The translations under genes and the position numbers were made by a program. DNA of 64,000 bases from Mesorhizobium sp. L-2-11 (GTDB lineage: Bacteria; Pseudomonadota; Alphaproteobacteria; Rhizobiales; Rhizobiaceae): positions 310,001 to 374,000 of the forward strand of contig NZ_AP023257.1 in NCBI RefSeq assembly GCF_016756595.1. The letters run 5' to 3'. This document shows, piece after piece, positions 38,712 to 47,184 of this stretch. Within the stretch, counting starts at the first letter, position 1. Each line of letters starts with the position of its first letter. The notes below the pieces were generated by a model, which was not told where the DNA came from, did no database searches, and was given only the letters and a program-made list of their open reading frames with translations.

Positions 38712-39692
38712 TTATCTCCTGCGCAGCCTGACCGGCGCTTCGCCGAACGCTCTTGAAAAGGCCCTGGAAAATGCCGCGGCGGACGAGAACCCCGTTCGCC
38801 CGGCGATATCGGCCATGGCCACGCGCGTGTCGACCACCAGCCGGCGCGCGGCACCCAGCCGCAGCCTGAGATAATAGGCGCCCGGCGTCTCGCCGATCGA
38901 CTTGCGAAAGATGCTTTCCAGCGTTCGTGCCGTCACCCCGGCGCGCTTTGCCACCGCGGCAATGGTCAAGGGCTGGTCGACATGGGTTTCCATCAGCCGG
39001 ATGGCTTGCGCCAGCCGCGGATCGTAGCCGTCGAGGCGGCCAAGCGAGACCAAAGGCTGCGCGTCGGTCGCGGCGCGTGTCTGGTCGTAGATGAAGACGC
39101 TTGCCACATCGAGCGCGACGGCCATGCCGAGCCGCGTGCGGATCAGATGCAGCATCAGGTCGAAGGTCGGCGAAGCGCCACCGGACGTGAAGACCGGCCC
39201 GTCGATGACGTAGCGGTCGGGGCGGACATCGACGCCGGGAAAGGCCGACGAAAAATCCTCCATGTCCTCCCAATGGGTGGTGGCGCTGCGCCCTTCCAGC
39301 AAGCCGGCGCGGGCAACCAGCCATGTGCCGGCTTCGACACCGCCGCAGGCGCGTGCAGCGCGCGCCGCGCGGCGCAGGCCGGCAAGCAGGGCCGATGTGG
39401 CATAGTTCTGCGTGCCGAAACCGGCGACGACGACAAGCACATCTGTCGTATCCGCCGCATCGAAGCGGCCGCTGACAGCAACCGGCAGGCCGCATGTGGT
39501 GACCGGCGCTTCGCCGGTCACCGAAACCAGCCTGAAATCGAACAGCGTCTCGCCGGCAATACGGTTGGCGGCGCGCAGCGGATCGACGGCCGAGGCCACA
39601 CACATGATCGACGACCCGGAAAACACCAGCAGCGTCACCTTGAGCGGCAATCGTTCGGCGCGAAAGATCGACGGCTTTTCGTTTTTCATCAT
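38712..39692 (-). CDS. GlxA-type AraC-family regulator (CdhR-like, carnitine catabolism)
   Basis: 326 residues. The N-terminal ~190 are a DJ-1/PfpI-like (class I amidotransferase-type) sensor domain (VTLLVFSGSSIMCVASAVDPL, GGVEAGTWLVARAGLLEG). The C-terminal AraC helix-turn-helix has TIAAVAKRAGVTARTLESIF and MADIAGRTGFSSAAAFSRAF. Regulators of this architecture adjoin carnitine dehydrogenase genes (CdhR) and quaternary-amine genes (GbdR). It is divergent from the BKACE/carnitine dehydrogenase operon, so it probably activates that operon on carnitine or a related compound. Confidence 0.88.
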   Translation of the reverse strand: MMKNEKPSIFRAERLPLKVTLLVFSGSSIMCVASAVDPLRAANRIAGETLFDFRLVSVTGEAPVTTCGLPVAVSGRFDAADTTDVLVVVAGFGTQNYATSALLAGLRRAARAARACGGVEAGTWLVARAGLLEGRSATTHWEDMEDFSSAFPGVDVRPDRYVIDGPVFTSGGASPTFDLMLHLIRTRLGMAVALDVASVFIYDQTRAATDAQPLVSLGRLDGYDPRLAQAIRLMETHVDQPLTIAAVAKRAGVTARTLESIFRKSIGETPGAYYLRLRLGAARRLVVDTRVAMADIAGRTGFSSAAAFSRAFSRAFGEAPVRLRRR

Positions 39693-39822
39693 ACGCGCTT
39701 CGTAAAGTGCAAAACAGTTTCCGGCAAGTCAGGCATTGTAGCCGTCTGGTCGATTTGGCCCATGTTTGATTGGCCTTATGTTTGTTTGATCGGGACCGTC
39801 TGTGCTGATTGGGAGAGAGCCG

Positions 39823-40734
39823 ATGCCGCTTGCGATGAACCGTGAGGTTTTCATTACCTGTGCCATAACCGGGTCCGGCAGTTCGCAAGACCGCAGCCCG
39901 CATGTGCCGCGTTCGCCCAAGCAGATCGCCGATTCGGCCATCGACGCGGCAAAGGCGGGTGCGGCGATCGTCCACTGCCATGTGCGCGACCCCGAAACCG
40001 GCAAGCCGCGCCGCGACGTGCAGCTTTATCGCGAAGTGACCGAGCGCATCCGCGCGGCAGACGTCGATGTGGTGCTGAACCTGACCGCCGGCATGGGCGG
40101 CGACATGGTGTTCGGCTCGCCGGAAAACCCGCTGCCGCTGAACGAGAAAGCCACCGATATGGGTGGCGCCAGCAACCGCGTGGAGCATGTGCGCCAGTGC
40201 CTGCCGGAGATATGCACGCTCGACTGCGGCACCATGAATTTCGCCGAAGCCGACTATGTCATGACCAACACGCCGGGCATGCTGCGCGCCATGGGCGGCA
40301 TGATGACGGCGCTTGGCGTCAAGCCGGAGATCGAGGCCTTCGACACCGGCCATCTCTGGTTTGCCAAGCAACTGGTCGAGGAAAAGGTGCTGGACCCGGA
40401 TGCTCTCGTGCAATTGTGCATGGGCGTGCCATGGGGCGCGCCGGACGATCTCAACACTTTCATGGCGATGGTCAACAACGTGCCGTCGAGCTGGAATTGG
40501 TCGGCGTTTTCTATCGGCCGCAACCAGATGGCCTACGCCGCCGCCGCGGTGCTGGCCGGCGGCAATGTCCGCGTCGGGCTCGAGGACAATCTCTGGCTCG
40601 ACAAGGGCGTGCTGGCAACCAATGCGCAGCTGGTCGAGCGGGCGGTCAGCATCGTTTCGAACATGGGCGCTAGGGTCATCGGCCCCGATGAAGTGCGCAA
40701 GAAGCTCAATTTGACGAAGCGCGCGCCGCTTTGA
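39823..40734 (+). CDS. beta-keto acid cleavage enzyme (BKACE, DUF849), 3-dehydrocarnitine type
   Basis: 303 residues. Zinc enzyme condensing a beta-keto acid with acetyl-CoA and cleaving it; in carnitine degradation it turns 3-dehydrocarnitine plus acetyl-CoA into betainyl-CoA and acetoacetate. Seen: AGAAIVHCHVRDPETGKPRR with the conserved HxH, NLTAGMGGDM, SLDCGTMNF-like LDCGTMNFAEADYV, EAFDTGHLWFAKQL and VRVGLEDNLWLDKG. ATG 39823 with GGGAGAGAG upstream. First gene of the operon; context with carnitine dehydrogenase sets the likely substrate. Confidence 0.9.
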   Translation: MPLAMNREVFITCAITGSGSSQDRSPHVPRSPKQIADSAIDAAKAGAAIVHCHVRDPETGKPRRDVQLYREVTERIRAADVDVVLNLTAGMGGDMVFGSPENPLPLNEKATDMGGASNRVEHVRQCLPEICTLDCGTMNFAEADYVMTNTPGMLRAMGGMMTALGVKPEIEAFDTGHLWFAKQLVEEKVLDPDALVQLCMGVPWGAPDDLNTFMAMVNNVPSSWNWSAFSIGRNQMAYAAAAVLAGGNVRVGLEDNLWLDKGVLATNAQLVERAVSIVSNMGARVIGPDEVRKKLNLTKRAPL

Positions 40735-40762
40735 CAAGGGGTTCGGCAGGGGGGAGCCGCCG

Positions 40763-40861
40763 ATGAAGACCGTGAAATTCACCGCAATGAAGGACGGCGA
40801 ACGCGACAATTACGTCACCGACCCAGCAACAGCCAGGACAAGAACCGGAGCCTCCGCATGA
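40763..40861 (+). pseudogene. truncated 32-codon gene remnant (possibly HD-domain protein N-terminus)
   Basis: A short frame, MKTVKFTAMKDGERDNYVTD..., with a good RBS (GGGGGAG) and an ATGA overlap with the next gene. The first ~17 residues resemble, from memory, the start of HD-domain phosphohydrolases found beside such catabolic genes (~190 residues), while the last ~13 (PATARTRTGASA) look like junk. The simplest reading is an internal deletion that fused the start of a once full-length gene to the intercistronic region before the dehydrogenase. It may survive because it keeps translation coupled. The relationship is not verified. Confidence 0.5.
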
Positions 40862-41931
40862 GCATCATCACCAAGGCAGCTGCAATCGGCGGCGGCGTCA
40901 TCGGCGCCGGCTGGGTGGCGCGGCTGCTCTTGAACGGCATCGACGTGTCGATTTTCGATCCCGACCCCGAAGCCGCGCGCAAGGTCGGCGAAGTGATGAA
41001 AGGCGCGCGCCGCGCCTACAAGCAGATGCTGCCCGACGGCCTGCCAAAAGAAGGCAAATTGACCTTTGCCAAGACCATTGCCGACGCCGTCGCCGAGGCC
41101 GATTTCATCCAGGAAAGCGTGCCGGAACGGCTCGACCTGAAACACCGCGTGCTGGCCGAGATCGACCTCTATGCCCCGGCCAATGCCATCGTCGGCTCCT
41201 CGACCTCCGGCATCAAGCCGACCGACATGCAGGTGGCGATGAAGAAGCATCCGGAGCGGCTGGTCGTCGGCCATCCGTTCAACCCGGTCTATTTGCTGCC
41301 GCTGGTCGAGATCGTCGGCGGCGAGCAGACCTTTCCCGAGGCGATCGAGGTCGCCAAGGAGATGTACGCCTCGATCGGCATGAAGCCGGTGGTCATCCGC
41401 AAGGAGATTGAGGCGTTCGTCGGCGACCGCCTGCTGGAAGCGGCATGGCGCGAGGCGCTGTGGCTGATCAAGGACGGCATCTGCACGGTCGAGGAACTCG
41501 ACGACATCATGCGCTATGGCTTCGGCCTGCGCTGGGCGCAGATGGGCATGTTCCAGGTCTACCGCGTCGCCGGCGGCGAGGCCGGCATGCGCCATTTCAT
41601 GGCGCAGTTCGGGCCGTGCCTGAAATGGCCGTGGACCAAGCTGATGGATGTGCCGGAGTTCAACGACGAACTGGTCGACCTGATCGCCACGCAGTCGGAC
41701 GACCAGGCGGATGGCTTGTCGATCCGCGAGCTCGAAAAGATCCGCGACGACAATCTGGTCGCCATCATGGATGCACTGTCGAAGCAGAACAAAGGCAAGG
41801 GCTGGGGCGCCGGAGCCTTGCACAAGGACTATACCAAACAGCTCGCCAGGCTTGCGGCGAAGAAGCCCACCGCCTCCAAGGCGGCCGAGAAGGCCAAGGC
41901 CGAAAAGCCGAAGAAAAAGAAGAAAGGCTGA
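40858..41931 (+). CDS. L-carnitine 3-dehydrogenase (3-hydroxyacyl-CoA dehydrogenase family)
   Basis: 357 residues. The NAD-binding Rossmann fold begins at residue 8 (AIGGGVIGAGWVARLLLNG), with the catalytic HAD motif VGHPFNPVYLLPLVEIV and the C-terminal helical domain (FVGDRLLEAAWREALWLIKDG, MRYGFGLRWAQMG). The core is about 320 residues, as in free-standing carnitine dehydrogenases. The extra tail is a Lys/Ala run (about residues 332-357, ending KPKKKKKG). Rhizobial versions are often fused to a thioesterase; that domain is absent. Oxidises L-carnitine to 3-dehydrocarnitine for the BKACE upstream. Confidence 0.88.
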   Translation: MSIITKAAAIGGGVIGAGWVARLLLNGIDVSIFDPDPEAARKVGEVMKGARRAYKQMLPDGLPKEGKLTFAKTIADAVAEADFIQESVPERLDLKHRVLAEIDLYAPANAIVGSSTSGIKPTDMQVAMKKHPERLVVGHPFNPVYLLPLVEIVGGEQTFPEAIEVAKEMYASIGMKPVVIRKEIEAFVGDRLLEAAWREALWLIKDGICTVEELDDIMRYGFGLRWAQMGMFQVYRVAGGEAGMRHFMAQFGPCLKWPWTKLMDVPEFNDELVDLIATQSDDQADGLSIRELEKIRDDNLVAIMDALSKQNKGKGWGAGALHKDYTKQLARLAAKKPTASKAAEKAKAEKPKKKKKG

Positions 41932-41935
41932 GACC

Positions 41936-43099
41936 ATGGATTTTGGCCTCTCCGAGGAACAGAAACTGATCGTCGAGACGACGCGCGCCTTCGTCGAGAA
42001 CGAGCTTTACCCGCATGAGCGCGAGGTCGAGCGCACCGGCGTGCTGCGCCGCGAACTGATCGAGGAGATCAAGGCCAAGGCGATCGAAGCCGGGCTCTAT
42101 GCCGCCAACATGCCTGCGGAAGTCGGCGGCGCCGGGCTCGATACGGTGACCTGGCTGCTTTACGAGAAAGAGCTCGGCCGCGCCAATTACGCGCTGCACT
42201 GGACCTGCGTGGCGCGGCCTTCCAACATCCTCTTGGCCGGCACCCCGGAGCAGCGCGAAAAATATCTTTATCCCTGCATTCGCGGCGAGAAGTGGGATTG
42301 CCTGGCGATGACCGAGCCTGGTGCCGGCTCCGATCTGCGGGGCATGAAGGCGACCGCAGTGCAGGACGGCGACGACTGGGTGCTGAACGGCACCAAGCAC
42401 TTCATCAGCCATGCTGACCTCGCCGATTTCGCCATCGTCTTCATGGCCTCGGGAGAGGAAGAGACTTCGCGTGGAAAACGCAAGAAGATCACCGCCTTCT
42501 TCGTCGACAAGGGCACCAAGGGTTTTACGGTGCGTGACGGCTACCGCAACGTCTCGCACCGCGGCTACACCAATGCCATCCTCGAATTCGACGATTGCCG
42601 GCTGCCCGGAGCCCAGGTTCTCGGCGAGGTCCACAAGGGTTTCGAGGTCGCCAATTCATGGCTTGGCGCAACCCGCCTGCAGGTCGGCGCCACCTGTCTC
42701 GGCCGGGCCGAGCGGGCGCTTGGCCATGCCGTCGAATACGCCGCGCAGCGTCAGCAGTTCGGCCAGCAGATCGGCAAGTTCCAGGGCGTTTCATTCAAGC
42801 TTGCCGATATGGCGACCGAACTGAAGGCGGCCGACCTGATGGTGTTCGAAGCCGGCTGGAAGTACGATCAGGGCACCGTCACCGACCAGGACATGGCCAT
42901 GGCCAAGTTGAAGGCCACCGAAATGCTTGCCTTCGTCGCCGACGAGGCGATCCAGATCCATGGCGGCATGGGGCTGATGGACGATCTGCCGCTGGAGCGC
43001 ATCTGGCGCGACGCCCGCGTCGAGCGCATCTGGGAAGGCACGTCGGAAATCCAGCGCCACATTATTTCACGGGCGCTGCTGCGCTCGTTCGGAGGCTAG
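41936..43099 (+). CDS. acyl-CoA dehydrogenase
   Basis: 387 residues, FAD-dependent. Motifs: N-terminal FGLSEEQKLIVETTRAFVEN, substrate/FAD signature CLAMTEPGAGSD, GTKHFISHA, and the C-terminal IQIHGGMGLMDDLPLERIWRD and WEGTSEIQRHIISR. The catalytic Glu expected before the terminal helices falls in RIWEGTSEIQ or nearby. In this operon it would oxidise gamma-butyrobetainyl-CoA to crotonobetainyl-CoA (inference from neighbours). Starts 5 bp after the dehydrogenase stop; a palindromic family D repeat begins at its stop codon. Confidence 0.9.
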   Translation: MDFGLSEEQKLIVETTRAFVENELYPHEREVERTGVLRRELIEEIKAKAIEAGLYAANMPAEVGGAGLDTVTWLLYEKELGRANYALHWTCVARPSNILLAGTPEQREKYLYPCIRGEKWDCLAMTEPGAGSDLRGMKATAVQDGDDWVLNGTKHFISHADLADFAIVFMASGEEETSRGKRKKITAFFVDKGTKGFTVRDGYRNVSHRGYTNAILEFDDCRLPGAQVLGEVHKGFEVANSWLGATRLQVGATCLGRAERALGHAVEYAAQRQQFGQQIGKFQGVSFKLADMATELKAADLMVFEAGWKYDQGTVTDQDMAMAKLKATEMLAFVADEAIQIHGGMGLMDDLPLERIWRDARVERIWEGTSEIQRHIISRALLRSFGG

Positions 43100-43150
43100 A
43101 GCATGATCCCGAAAAGTGGAATCCGGTTTTCGGGTAAAGATCATGCTCAA
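43099..43150. repeat. palindromic element, family D copy
   Basis: GAGCATGATC / GATCATGCTC outer arms enclose CCCGAAAA / TTTTCGGG inner arms around a GTGGAATCC centre. Almost the same as the copy at 20807-20860, with compensatory outer-arm bases (GAGC/GCTC here, GACC/GGTC-like there), which suggests that pairing is kept under selection. It fills nearly the whole gap between two operon genes. Confidence 0.85.
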
Positions 43151-43158
43151 ACGAAAAG

Positions 43159-45243
43159 ATGATAATGCACAGGCTTGAACGTCTTCTGCGCCCGAAATCG
43201 ATCGCCGTCTTCGGCGGCGCGCAGGCGGCTGCCGTCGTCGCGCAGTCGATCAAGATGGGCTTTGCCGGCGAGATCTGGCCGGTGCACCCGACCAAGGAGG
43301 AGGTCGCCGGCCGCAAGGCCTATCGCTCGGTGGCCGACCTGCCTGCAGCGCCGGACGCTGCCTTTGTCGGCGTCAACCGGCATTTGACCATAGAAGTGGT
43401 CAGGGCGCTGGCCGAACGCGGCGCTGGCGGTGCCGTCTGCTTTGCCGCCGGCTTTCTCGAGACCGAGGCTTATGACGAGCATGGCGAGCGATTGCAGGCG
43501 GAACTGGTCGCCGCGGCGGGCCAGATGCCGATCATCGGGCCGAACTGCTACGGCCTGATCAATTATGCCGACGGCGCGCTTTTATGGCCCGACCAGCATG
43601 GCGGCATCAGGCTGGCCGAGGGTGGCCGCGGCGTCGCCATCATCACGCAGTCGTCGAACATCGCCATCAACATGACCATGCAGAAGCGCGGCCTGCCGAT
43701 CGCCTTTCTGATGACTGCCGGCAACCAGGCACAGACCGGCCTTTCCGAAATGGCACTCGGCCTGATCGAAGACGATCGGGTCACTTCGCTCGGCCTGCAT
43801 ATCGAGGCCTTCGATTCGGTAGCCGGCTTCGAAAGGCTGGCCGCCCGGGCGCGAGAACTGAAGAAACCGATCATCGCCATGAAGGTTGGCCGCTCCGAGC
43901 AGGCGCGGCAAGCGACGGTGTCGCATACCGCGTCGCTGGCCGGCTCGGACGCTGCCTCTGGCGCCTTCCTGAAGCGGCTCGGCATCGCCCGCGTCGATTC
44001 CATCCCTGCCTTCATCGAGGCGCTCAAGCTGCTGCACGTGACCGGTCCCCTGCCCGGCTATCGGCTGTCGTCGATGAGCTGTTCGGGCGGCGAAGCGTCT
44101 GTCATGGCCGACAGCGCCGAAGGCCGCTGGGTCAATTTCCCGGCGCTGACCGACACCCACCGCGCCCACGTCAAATCGACGCTCGGGCCGCTGGTCGCGG
44201 TGGCCAACCCGCTCGACTACCACACCTTCATCTGGAACAACGAGCCGGCGATGACCGCCACCTTCACCGCCATGGTGTCGGGCGGCTTCGACCTCAACAT
44301 GCTGGTGCTCGATTTCCCGCGCCCCGACCGCTGCTCCGACACCGACTGGTGGACGACGCTGCGCGCCTTCGAATCGGCGCTGAAGACCAACAACGCGCAG
44401 GGCGCGATCGTCTCCTCGCTGCCGGAGAACCTGCCCGAGGAATACACCGCCGGGCTGATGGCACGCGGCATGGTGCCGTTGTTCGGCATTGCCGAGGCCA
44501 TGGACGCCGCCCAGGCGGCCGCCTTCATCGGCTGGGCATGGCGCGAGCCGCAGGCGCAGCCGATCGACACCTCCGCTTCCGGGGCGCCGGCCGGCGGTCA
44601 TTTCACGCCTGATGAGGCCGAAGCGAAAGCGCGGCTGATCGAGGCCGGGCTCCCCGTGCCGAGGGGCGAAAGCGCCGGCAATGCTGTCGAGGCGGTGATC
44701 TCCTCGATGGCGCTCGGTTTTCCGGTGGCGCTGAAGGCTCTGGGAGTCACCCACAAATCCGAGCTCGGCGCGGTGCGGCTCAACCTCAGGGATGCCGAAT
44801 CCGTCAGCACCGCCGCCCATGATCTCGAGGCGCTCGGCACCGGCCTCTATGTCGAGCGCATGGTGCGCGACGGTGTCGCCGAACTGCTCGTCGGCTTCAC
44901 CCGTGATCCGATGTTCGGCGCGGTGATGACGCTGGGCACCGGCGGCGTGCTGGTCGAGCTGCTGCGCGACAGCGTCACGCTGATGCTGCCGGCGACCCGC
45001 GACGACATCGAGGCGGCATTGCGCGGGCTCAAACTGTTCCCGCTGCTCGAAGGCTATCGTGGCCGGCCCAAGGCCGATCTCGCGGCGGCCATCGACGCGA
45101 TATCAGGCATCGCCGCCTTCGTGCAGCAAAATGCCGGCGAGATCGAGGAGCTCGACATCAATCCGCTGATCGTCTGCGCGCAAGGCAAAGGCGCCTGGAT
45201 CGCCGACGCGCTGCTGGTGCTTGGAGAAAACAAGAATGTCTGA
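43159..45243 (+). CDS. NDP-forming acyl-CoA synthetase (acetate-CoA ligase family)
   Basis: 694 residues. Fused alpha/beta chains of the NDP-forming synthetase family: N-terminal CoA-binding domain (LLRPKSIAVFGGAQAAAV), succinyl-CoA-ligase-like domains (GPNCYGLINYADG, VSHTASLAGSDAASGAFLKRLG with the phospho-histidine in VSHT), then an ATP-grasp part (GFPVALKALGVTHKSELGAV, GTGGVLVELLRDSV, ELDINPLIV). Probably activates the pathway substrate, such as gamma-butyrobetaine or carnitine, to its CoA thioester. ATG 43159 and ATG 43165 are both possible; neither has a strong RBS because the family D repeat lies just upstream. Confidence 0.88.
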   Translation: MIMHRLERLLRPKSIAVFGGAQAAAVVAQSIKMGFAGEIWPVHPTKEEVAGRKAYRSVADLPAAPDAAFVGVNRHLTIEVVRALAERGAGGAVCFAAGFLETEAYDEHGERLQAELVAAAGQMPIIGPNCYGLINYADGALLWPDQHGGIRLAEGGRGVAIITQSSNIAINMTMQKRGLPIAFLMTAGNQAQTGLSEMALGLIEDDRVTSLGLHIEAFDSVAGFERLAARARELKKPIIAMKVGRSEQARQATVSHTASLAGSDAASGAFLKRLGIARVDSIPAFIEALKLLHVTGPLPGYRLSSMSCSGGEASVMADSAEGRWVNFPALTDTHRAHVKSTLGPLVAVANPLDYHTFIWNNEPAMTATFTAMVSGGFDLNMLVLDFPRPDRCSDTDWWTTLRAFESALKTNNAQGAIVSSLPENLPEEYTAGLMARGMVPLFGIAEAMDAAQAAAFIGWAWREPQAQPIDTSASGAPAGGHFTPDEAEAKARLIEAGLPVPRGESAGNAVEAVISSMALGFPVALKALGVTHKSELGAVRLNLRDAESVSTAAHDLEALGTGLYVERMVRDGVAELLVGFTRDPMFGAVMTLGTGGVLVELLRDSVTLMLPATRDDIEAALRGLKLFPLLEGYRGRPKADLAAAIDAISGIAAFVQQNAGEIEELDINPLIVCAQGKGAWIADALLVLGENKNV

Positions 45244-46018
45244 CGTCATCACCACCCGCCGCGAGGGCACGATCCTCGAAGTCGTGCTCGATCGGCCCAA
45301 GGCCAATGCCATCGACCTGACAACGTCGCGGCTGATGGGCGAGACGTTCAAGGCGTTCCGCGACGATCCGGATCTGCGAGTCGCCATCGTCAAGACCGCC
45401 GGCGACAAGTTCTTCTGCGCCGGCTGGGACCTGAAGGCCGCGGCCGACGGCGATGCGGTCGACGGCGACTACGGCGTCGGCGGTTTCGGCGGGCTGCAGG
45501 AACTGCGCGATCTCAACAAGCCGGTCATCGCCTGCGTCAACGGCATGGCGGTCGGCGGCGGCTTCGAGCTGGCGCTGTCCTGCGACCTCATCTACGCGTC
45601 GGATCACTCCTCCTTTGCGCTGCCGGAAATCCGCGCCGGCACGCTGGCCGACGCAGCGACGATCAAGCTGCCGAAGCGCATTCCCTATCATGTCGCCATG
45701 GACCTTTTGCTCACCGGCCGCTGGATGGATGTCGCCGAGGCGCATCGCTGGGGCCTGGTCAACGAGGTGCTGCCCAAGGAGAAGCTCGAGGACCGCGTCT
45801 GGGAGATCGCCCGGCTGCTGGCCAGCGGCCCACCGCTGGTCTTTGCCGCGATCAAGGAGACGGCGCGGGTCGCCGAAGCGCTCACCTTCCAGGACGCGAT
45901 GAACCGGGTGACGCGCCGCCAATTGGCGACAGTTGACGCTCTGTACGGCTCGGAGGACAATCTCGAGGGCTTTCGCGCCTTTGCCGAAAAGCGCGACCCG
46001 GTGTGGAAGGGGAAGTGA
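45236..46018 (+). CDS. enoyl-CoA hydratase/isomerase (CaiD-like)
   Basis: 260 residues, crotonase fold. Seen: VVLDRPKANAIDLTTSRLM, the first oxyanion strand FCAGWDLKAAADGD, NKPVIACVNGMAVGGGFELALSCDLIYASDHSSFALPE (split across the conserved GGGxEL turn) and LLLTGRWMDVAEAHRWGLVNEV. Resembles carnitinyl-CoA dehydratase CaiD, hydrating crotonobetainyl-CoA, which fits the operon. Overlaps the synthetase gene by 8 bp. Last gene of the operon; a family B repeat follows. Confidence 0.9.
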   Translation: MSDVITTRREGTILEVVLDRPKANAIDLTTSRLMGETFKAFRDDPDLRVAIVKTAGDKFFCAGWDLKAAADGDAVDGDYGVGGFGGLQELRDLNKPVIACVNGMAVGGGFELALSCDLIYASDHSSFALPEIRAGTLADAATIKLPKRIPYHVAMDLLLTGRWMDVAEAHRWGLVNEVLPKEKLEDRVWEIARLLASGPPLVFAAIKETARVAEALTFQDAMNRVTRRQLATVDALYGSEDNLEGFRAFAEKRDPVWKGK

Positions 46019-46046
46019 TACTGTGGAGATGATGGCGATCCGGCCC

Positions 46047-46203
46047 ACCCCCCTCTGCCCTGCCGGGCATCTCCCCCGCAAGGGGGGAGATTGGCAGCTT
46101 CGGCCTTGCAGCCCATCTTGCAGCGTTGAAGATTGGCGAAAACCGAAGCGACATCCGATCTCCCCCCTTGCGGGGGAGATGTCCGGCAGGACAGAGGGGG
46201 GTG
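46047..46203. repeat. composite inverted repeat, family B copy
   Basis: Left arm CCCCCCTCTGCCCTGCCGGG with CATCTCCCCCGCAAGGGGGG; right arm TCTCCCCCCTTGCGGGGGAG with ATGTCCGGCAGGACAGAGGG. The ~75-bp centre differs from the other two copies. Located after the carnitine operon and 34 bp before the esterase ATG, so it would be in that gene's leader. Confidence 0.85.
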
Positions 46204-46237
46204 CTCAGGCTCAACCTTGGCAGCCCATCCAGCGCCC

Positions 46238-47179
<942 letters not shown>

Positions 47180-47184
47180 GGGTC

